Shown: piece after piece, positions 6,445 through 11,854 of the stretch
Position numbering within the stretch: position 1 is the stretch's first letter
How the letters are laid out: the number at the start of each line of letters is the position of its first letter
DNA from: an uncultured Collinsella sp.
GTDB lineage: Bacteria; Actinomycetota; Coriobacteriia; Coriobacteriales; Coriobacteriaceae
DNA length: 11,854 nt
Assembly (NCBI GenBank): GCA_902489955.1
Contig: CABUBY010000051.1
Coordinates: forward strand, 1-11,854
Direction: 5' to 3'
Translations under genes and position numbers: made by a program
Notes under the pieces: model-generated
Databases searched by the model: none
What the model saw: the letters and a program-made list of their open reading frames with translations, nothing else
Told to the model about the DNA's origin: nothing

Positions 6445-9400
6445 TTAGATAACCGTCACGCGTCCCTGGTTGCCCACAATCGCCTTGGCCTCGGCCAGCA
6501 GCGGAATCGAGCGCGCGTTGACCTTGGCCGGTACCTCGGCACGCAGTACGCGCCCGTCCACCTGCTCGATAAAGATCTCCACGCGGTCGCCGCCCGGGTT
6601 AGAGGTGAGCACCGTGGCCAGGCGCGCCATATTACCCTGGCTAAAGCGGCTGTTGGGCACCATAACCTCAAACACCTTGGGCTTGTTGTTCTCCTCGTTG
6701 AGCTCGAGCGGCACGATCTCCTGCGCGATGATCTGGTCGCCGCGGTCCGAGCGCTCGAGCTTGCCCTTAATGCGCACAAACGCGTCGGACAGTTGCGCGC
6801 CGGTCTCGGGATCGACCTCGCCGTACAGGTACCCCTCGGCCTCTTTATAGGTCTTGGGGAACACGACGACGGTGGCCTCGCCTTCCATGTCCTCGAGCTG
6901 CACGATGCCCATGGGGTCGCCGTTTTTGGTCACGCGCTTGGACACGCTCGAGACCATGCCGGCCCACCACAGTGCCTTGCCCTCGGGAATCTCCTGGTTG
7001 ATGGTGCCGCCCGTGGGGTTCTGCACTTCGTAGCCGGTATCGATCTGCGAGAACGAGAAGTCGCGCGCCTTGGCTAGTGCATACTCAAACGGGCGCAGCG
7101 GGTGGTCCGAGACATAGATGCCCAGAACCTCCTTCTCCTGGCTCAGCTTAAGGTGGCGGTCCCATTCCTGGCCGTCTGGATCGGGCACGCTCACCTCAAA
7201 GCCCGAGCCCTCAACGTCGCCAAACATATCGAAGAACGAGGTCTGGCCGCTCGCGCGGTCCTTCTGGCGCTTTATCGCGGCGTCGATGATGTTCTCGGGG
7301 TTGTTCTTGTCCACAAAGTGCATCATCTGACGACGCGGATACCCCGTGGAGTCGAAGGCGCCTGCCTTGATCAGCGATTCGATCACGCGGCGGTTGGCCT
7401 GGCTCGAGTCCACGCGCTCGACAAAGTCGTGCAGCGTCTTAAACGGACCGCCCGCCTCGCGCTCGGCGATAATCGCCTGCGCTACGCCGGTGCCCACGCC
7501 GCGGATGCCGGCCAGGCCAAAGCGCACGCCTTCCTTGGTAGCCGTGAACTCGGTACCGGACTCGTTGACATCTGGCGACAGCACGGGAATGCCGTCGTGA
7601 CGGCACGCCGAGACGTAGTGCACGATCTTGTCGGTCTTGCCCGTGTAGGACGTCAGAACGGCCGCCATGTACTCGTGCGGATAGTGCGCCTTGAGCCACG
7701 CCGTCTGCATAACCAGGATGGCGTAGCCGGCGGAGTGCGACTTGTTGAAGGCGTAAGACGCGAACTCGAGAACATCGTCCCAAATCTTCTGGGCGACCTC
7801 GCGCGTGTAGTTGTTCTTGATAGCGCCATTCATCCAGTGGTCGTAAGTGGTCTCGTCCGAGCCATCCTCCCAGTGGAGCACCGTCGACGTGAGCAGCTTA
7901 ATCTTTTTCTTAGCCACGGGCTTACGGATACGCGAGTCCGATTCGCCCTTGGAGAAGCCGCACATCTCGACGGAGATGAGCATAACCTGCTCCTGATAGA
8001 CCATGGTGCCGTAGGTTTCGCCCAGAATGTCGTCCAGACGGTCGTCGTAGGAGACCGCCGGCTCCTTGCCGTTCATACGGTTGATGTAGGACGAAACCAT
8101 GCCGGCGCCCAGCGGGCCCGGGCGGTACAGAGCGATCAATGCCACGACGTGCTTGTACTCGGTGGGCTTCATGTTCTTGATCGTGGCCGTCATGCCGGCG
8201 GACTCGACCTGGAAGACGCCGGCGGTGTGGCCGGAGCCCATGAGCTTAAAGATCTCGGGATCGTCAAAGGGGATCTCTTCCTCTTTGATGTCGATGCCGA
8301 AGTTCTTTTTGATGTTGGCCTTGGCCTTGGAGATAACCGTCAGCGTGCGCAGGCCCAAGAAGTCCATCTTGAGCAGGCCCATGTCGGCAACGGTATGACC
8401 CTCGTACTGGGTAATCTCGACGCCGCCCTTGGTATCGAGCTTGGTGGGCACGTGCTCGTTGACGGGGTCGCGGCAGATCAGAACGGCGCACGCGTGCACG
8501 CCCTCGCCACGGGTGAGGCCCTCGATCGAGAGCGCCGTGTCGATGATGCGGCGGGCGTCGTCGTCCTTTTTATATGCCTCGGCAAAATCGGGGTTAAACA
8601 GATCCTCTTTGCCGGGTTGTTTGTCGAGCACCTGCTTGAGCTTGACCTTGGGGTCGCTCGAGACCATCTTGGACAGGCGCTGGCCCATGTAGACCGGGTA
8701 GTCCAGGACGCGCGCGGCGTCGTTGATAGCCTGCTTGGCCTTGATGGTCGAGTAGGTGATGACGTGGGTGACCTTCTCGGGACCGTAGAGCTGGCGAACG
8801 TGCTCCACGACCTCGAGACGCCGCTCATCGTCGAAGTCCATATCGATATCGGGCATCTCGGTACGCTGCGGGGACAGGAACCTCTCGAACATCAGGCCGT
8901 TCTCGAGCGGGTCGAACGCGGTGATGTTCATGGCGTAGGCGACGATAGCGCCGGCGGCAGAACCACGGCCGGGGCCGACGCCGATGCCGTTGTCCTTGGC
9001 CCATTGCACGTACTCGGCAACGATCAAGAAGTAGGCGGCAAAGCCCTTGTCGCAGATGACCTTGTATTCGTACTCAAAGCGCTCTTTGATGTTGACGCCA
9101 CCGATCTCGCGCGTGGCCCAGTCGTCACCATAGTGCTGGCGCAGGCCCTTCTCGCACTCGCGGCGGAATTGGCTCTCGTGCGTCTCGCCGGGGTCGAGCA
9201 ACGGGAAGCGCGGCAGGATGATGGAGTCCCAGTCGAGCTCCACGTAGCACTTGTCGGCGATCTCGAGCGTGTTGTCGCAGGCCTCGGGGCAATACGGGAA
9301 CATCGCCCGCATCTCCTCCTCGGTCTTCATGTAAAACTCCGAGCCGGTCATGCGCATGCGGTTGGGGTCGTCGACCTTGGCGTTCATGCCAATACACATG

Positions 9401-10248
9401 ATGACGTCCTGCACGGGCGCGTCCTCGCGGCGCAGGTAGTGGAAGTCGTTTGTGGCGATGACCTTGACCCCCACCTGCTTGGCGATATCGATGAGCGTGC
9501 GGTCCATCTGCTCGTCGGTCAGGCCGTTGTCGGTGGTGATGCCGTGTTCCTGGATCTCGATGTAGAAGTCGCCGGGCTCGAAGGTGTCACGGAAGGTCTC
9601 GGCCCACTTGATGGCGCCCTCCATGTCACCGCGGTCGATGTACTTGGGAATGATGCCCGCGATGCAGGCGCTGGTGCAGATCATGCCCTTGGCATGGCGG
9701 CGCAGGTTGTCGAGCGTCACGCGCGGCTTGTAATAAAAGCCCTGCACGGCGGCCTCGGAGACCGTCTGCATCAGGTTGACGTAGCCTTCCTGGTCTTTGG
9801 CCAGGAGGATCATATGGTAGAGCTCGGGCTTGTGGTCGCGGGCAAGGGTCTCGTCCGGCGTAAAGTAGACCTCGCAGCCAAAGATGGGCTTGATGACCAG
9901 GGGCGGCTTGAGCTCGTCGATATTGCCCTTCTCGTCCCACATGGCCATGTCTTTGACGTACTGGGCATGCTCGCGCGGGTTCGCCTCGGGGTCGGGCTCC
10001 ACCAGCTCGTCGCGGCGATCCTTTTCCAAGAAGGCCTTGTCGTGGCTCCAGGTTTTGTACTCGGGCGTGTTGTGATTGACGGCGTCGCAGGCCAGCGCTA
10101 GGTCGGGCACGCCATACATGTAGCCGTGGTCGGTAATGGCCACGGCGGGCATGCCAAGTTCAACGGCACGATTGACCATATCCTGGATACGGGTTGCGCC
10201 GTCGAGCATGGAGAAAACAGTGTGATTGTGCAGATGGACGAATGCCAT
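6445..10248 (-). CDS. dnaE: DNA polymerase III alpha subunit (DnaE), replicative polymerase
   Basis: This 1267-residue protein is the catalytic subunit of the replicative DNA polymerase. Domains in order are PHP (1-about 290), C-family palm, thumb and fingers (about 290-870), helix-hairpin-helix region (about 905-970), clamp-binding peptide QTSFFDMF (1002-1009) and OB fold (about 1090-1180). Catalytic aspartates are Asp467 and Asp469 in PDIDMDF, and Asp629 in KMDFLGLRTLT. The PHP domain keeps all nine likely metal ligands (His5, His7, Asp16, His41, Glu126, His145, Cys195, Asp268, His270), so intrinsic proofreading is plausible, as known for mycobacterial DnaE1. Compared with E. coli, there is an extra charged segment of about 55 residues inside PHP (58-116). 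There is also an insert of about 13 residues after a divergent RKPVAKKK fingers motif (775-808). The ATG has GGAG 8 nt upstream. A candidate promoter lies in the spacer to the right. Confidence 0.98.
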   Translation of the reverse strand: MAFVHLHNHTVFSMLDGATRIQDMVNRAVELGMPAVAITDHGYMYGVPDLALACDAVNHNTPEYKTWSHDKAFLEKDRRDELVEPDPEANPREHAQYVKDMAMWDEKGNIDELKPPLVIKPIFGCEVYFTPDETLARDHKPELYHMILLAKDQEGYVNLMQTVSEAAVQGFYYKPRVTLDNLRRHAKGMICTSACIAGIIPKYIDRGDMEGAIKWAETFRDTFEPGDFYIEIQEHGITTDNGLTDEQMDRTLIDIAKQVGVKVIATNDFHYLRREDAPVQDVIMCIGMNAKVDDPNRMRMTGSEFYMKTEEEMRAMFPYCPEACDNTLEIADKCYVELDWDSIILPRFPLLDPGETHESQFRRECEKGLRQHYGDDWATREIGGVNIKERFEYEYKVICDKGFAAYFLIVAEYVQWAKDNGIGVGPGRGSAAGAIVAYAMNITAFDPLENGLMFERFLSPQRTEMPDIDMDFDDERRLEVVEHVRQLYGPEKVTHVITYSTIKAKQAINDAARVLDYPVYMGQRLSKMVSSDPKVKLKQVLDKQPGKEDLFNPDFAEAYKKDDDARRIIDTALSIEGLTRGEGVHACAVLICRDPVNEHVPTKLDTKGGVEITQYEGHTVADMGLLKMDFLGLRTLTVISKAKANIKKNFGIDIKEEEIPFDDPEIFKLMGSGHTAGVFQVESAGMTATIKNMKPTEYKHVVALIALYRPGPLGAGMVSSYINRMNGKEPAVSYDDRLDDILGETYGTMVYQEQVMLISVEMCGFSKGESDSRIRKPVAKKKIKLLTSTVLHWEDGSDETTYDHWMNGAIKNNYTREVAQKIWDDVLEFASYAFNKSHSAGYAILVMQTAWLKAHYPHEYMAAVLTSYTGKTDKIVHYVSACRHDGIPVLSPDVNESGTEFTATKEGVRFGLAGIRGVGTGVAQAIIAEREAGGPFKTLHDFVERVDSSQANRRVIESLIKAGAFDSTGYPRRQMMHFVDKNNPENIIDAAIKRQKDRASGQTSFFDMFGDVEGSGFEVSVPDPDGQEWDRHLKLSQEKEVLGIYVSDHPLRPFEYALAKARDFSFSQIDTGYEVQNPTGGTINQEIPEGKALWWAGMVSSVSKRVTKNGDPMGIVQLEDMEGEATVVVFPKTYKEAEGYLYGEVDPETGAQLSDAFVRIKGKLERSDRGDQIIAQEIVPLELNEENNKPKVFEVMVPNSRFSQGNMARLATVLTSNPGGDRVEIFIEQVDGRVLRAEVPAKVNARSIPLLAEAKAIVGNQGRVTVI

Positions 10249-10273
10249 GTGATGAGCTCCGATGCGGGTTCGT

Positions 10274-10293
10274 GTTCTGACTGAACGATTTTA
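10274..10293 (-). promoter_or_regulatory. Candidate dnaE promoter -10 element with adjacent GTTC-N5-GAAC dyad
   Basis: The minus strand reads TAAAAT at 10293-10288 (5 of 6 matches to TATAAT), 39 nt upstream of the dnaE ATG. The best -35 is poor (TTCGGG at a 19-nt spacing). Immediately downstream is GTTC-AGTCA-GAAC (10286-10274), which would cover the transcription start. Its half-sites are in the reverse order of a LexA box, so it is not evidence of SOS control. Confidence 0.3.
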
Positions 10294-10349
10294 CCGCACG
10301 GCGCGGACAGCACCCGAACCTAGCCAAACCAACACGGCTCCTCTTGCAG

Positions 10350-10412
10350 TTGCGGTGGAATAGTTCCCGCTTGGGCCACCTGGGCCGCAATACAGGAACT
10401 ATTCCACCGCAA
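10350..10412. repeat. Perfect 18-bp inverted repeat with 27-nt loop between addA and dnaE
   Basis: The arms are TTGCGGTGGAATAGTTCC (10350-10367) and GGAACTATTCCACCGCAA (10395-10412), exactly complementary over 18 bp. The 27-nt loop contains TGGGCC twice. It starts 12 nt after the AddA stop codon. There is no T-run on either side, so it is not a canonical intrinsic terminator, although the RNA hairpin could still act as an mRNA 3'-end barrier. The length and perfection of the arms suggest a dispersed palindromic (REP-like) element or a miniature mobile element. Confidence 0.85.
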
Positions 10413-10424
10413 GTTATCTGAGGG

Positions 10425-11854
10425 CTAGAGATTGTAGGTGACTACTTGAGGTTCAGCGGGTTCGACGAAGATGGTTGGATCCGGCTGCTCCACGCGAACG
10501 AACTTGACGGTCACGGCCTCAAAGCCCGCCTTGTGCAGAACATCAGCGTAGACGCGCGCCTGCAGGGCATGCTTCTCCTGCAGCTGTTCCGGCGTCTCGT
10601 CCGGCGTGCCGCCCGTCTTGTAGTCGATGACCAGCGCGCATGACGAATCCGCCGGGTTCGTCGCCAAAGCGTCGATGGCGCCCTCGGCATAGGCACCGTA
10701 GCGAGCGATGTCCTCGTCCTCGCAGCCCAGCGAAAAGAACGGCACCTCGGCGCGAACGCACGGCCACGCGAGCAGGTCGGCACGAACAGCCGACTTGAGC
10801 CAGCGGTCCAGGGCAACGTCGAAGCGCTCGCGCTGCTCCGGCGTCAGGCACCACAGGCGCGTCAGTGCATCGGCACGCTCAGCGGGCAGCGCATCGGCAC
10901 CCATCTCGATCAGCCACTGGCAGGCGGCGTGGAAGGCCGAACCCAAGGCCATGGGATTGCCGACGGGCTCGACAGCAGCCACGTCTGCATCGGCCATCTC
11001 CGAGCCATCCGACTCTGCATCATCGCCGGACTCATCCATGGGAACACGAGCCTCGGCGGCACGGTCTTCCGTCTCGGCATGGAGTGCCGCGGCGATTGAC
11101 GAGTAGCTATACGAGTCACGCGCCGGGAACGGACAGATGCCCATGCGCACGCCCACTGCCTGGGGATACACAAGCTCAAACGAATCGGGCTTGGGGTCGG
11201 CAGGACCGGGGACGATTGTACTGGCCGAATCGTCGGCAGCATCTGTATCGACATCGCCACGAACGAGCCTGCCCTCGGCATCTAGCGAAGCGTTGGCCTC
11301 AAACGCCTGCTCGCCAAAGGTAAAGTCCGAAAGCGAAATGAGCTCGTAGTCGCCCGGTTGGGAGTTGTCGAACACCAGGCGGTCGGCATCGAGCTGCGGC
11401 ATGTCCAGAGCGTCGGTCGGCAAAATACGGCGCAGAACGTCGTAAGTCAGATCGGTCTCGACGTCGAAGGTCGGCGCCGTCACCTTGCCGCGGCTCACGC
11501 CGGCATCCATCGCCAAGATCACCAGCTCGCGCGCACGCGTCATGGCGACATAGAGCAGACGAGCCCGCTCCTCGAACGAAAGCTGCAGGTCGTCGTTGCG
11601 CAGGCGAACGAATGCCTCGGCGGGAGAACCCGTCGCACAGACGTCCTCCATGAGCTCCGGCGGCAGCCACAGCGACGTGCCCTTGCCCTTAAACGCGTGC
11701 TCAAACTGCTTTTTGACGTCGTCGCCCTTCACAAAGGTACCGTCGGCAAGCTTAACGCCGTCGAAGCGTGCCGGCAGTGCCACGACCTGCGCTCCGCCCT
11801 CGACGCGACCCATCTGTGCCGCACCCGAGGACTTACGCACGCCAAAGCACTCGG
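10425..11854 (-). CDS. addA: AddA-like ATP-dependent helicase-nuclease, C-terminal part (cut by window edge)
   Basis: AddA works with AddB to unwind and resect double-strand breaks before RecA loading. Only the C-terminal 475 or so residues are here; the frame runs open off the right edge, so the GTG at 11840 is not the true start. Counting from that GTG, helicase motif VI is EERARLLYVAMTRARELV (90-107). The RecB-type nuclease domain follows, with His304 in GSAFHAA, Asp390 in EGAIDAL, Asp406 and Lys408 in VIDYKTG, and the QARVY motif at 427-431. All nuclease active-site residues are intact. An acidic, low-complexity linker (about 255-292) precedes the nuclease. The Walker motifs and any start are outside the window. 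It could also be annotated as a UvrD-family helicase or RecB-like exonuclease subunit; the adjoining gene upstream, perhaps addB, is not visible. It ends 176 bp before dnaE, with the 18-bp inverted repeat between. Confidence 0.88.
   Translation of the reverse strand, partial: ECFGVRKSSGAAQMGRVEGGAQVVALPARFDGVKLADGTFVKGDDVKKQFEHAFKGKGTSLWLPPELMEDVCATGSPAEAFVRLRNDDLQLSFEERARLLYVAMTRARELVILAMDAGVSRGKVTAPTFDVETDLTYDVLRRILPTDALDMPQLDADRLVFDNSQPGDYELISLSDFTFGEQAFEANASLDAEGRLVRGDVDTDAADDSASTIVPGPADPKPDSFELVYPQAVGVRMGICPFPARDSYSYSSIAAALHAETEDRAAEARVPMDESGDDAESDGSEMADADVAAVEPVGNPMALGSAFHAACQWLIEMGADALPAERADALTRLWCLTPEQRERFDVALDRWLKSAVRADLLAWPCVRAEVPFFSLGCEDEDIARYGAYAEGAIDALATNPADSSCALVIDYKTGGTPDETPEQLQEKHALQARVYADVLHKAGFEAVTVKFVRVEQPDPTIFVEPAEPQVVTYNL

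Noticed and set aside
7102..10101. A 999-codon open frame on the plus strand inside dnaE
   Set aside because: It is the complement of a high-GC gene whose codon bias keeps the antisense frame open. The protein shows no recognisable fold or motif, and the minus-strand dnaE is unmistakable.
336..11854. Possible defence island or anti-phage system
   Set aside because: AddA, SNF2 and nuclease domains occur in defence loci, but here they are housekeeping forms beside dnaE and ruvC, with no restriction, toxin-antitoxin, CRISPR or integrase genes in view.

Overview
This is an 11.85 kb, GC-rich, densely coding bacterial chromosome segment. Every gene I can support lies on the minus strand, so transcription runs from the right edge to the left edge. 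AddA-type (not RecBCD) recombination, a Gram-positive-style LexA box (GAAC-N4-GTTC), a superoxide reductase typical of anaerobes and the high GC together suggest an anaerobic high-GC Actinomycetota, most likely Coriobacteriia (Collinsella-like). That placement is inference from protein style, not from a database search.

Layout in transcription order: (1) 11854-10425, the 3' part of an AddA-like helicase-nuclease, cut by the right edge. (2) A 176-bp spacer holding a perfect 18-bp inverted repeat with a 27-nt loop and a candidate dnaE promoter. (3) 10248-6445, dnaE, the replicative DNA polymerase III alpha subunit, with a complete PHP metal site and two unusual insertions. (4) 6416-2952, a SWIM-SNF2 family ATPase only 28 nt downstream of dnaE, probably co-transcribed. 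(5) 2801-2439, a small superoxide reductase lacking the N-terminal Cys4 iron centre, preceded by a nested dyad and followed by an intrinsic terminator. (6) 2321-336, a full-length NadE-like protein whose amidase triad and PP-loop are both destroyed although the surrounding fold is well conserved. (7) A 117-bp spacer with a LexA box. (8) 218-1, the first 72 codons of ruvC, starting at TTG and cut by the left edge.

AddA, DnaE, SNF2 and RuvC are all genome replication and repair functions: double-strand break resection, synthesis, nucleoprotein remodelling and Holliday junction cleavage. The superoxide reductase adds oxidative protection. The most unusual item is the NadE-like protein, an intact 661-codon gene that appears to have lost both catalytic activities and gained a C-terminal extension of about 115 residues. 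There is no CRISPR array, insertion sequence, tRNA or rRNA visible, and no gene-free stretch longer than 300 bases.
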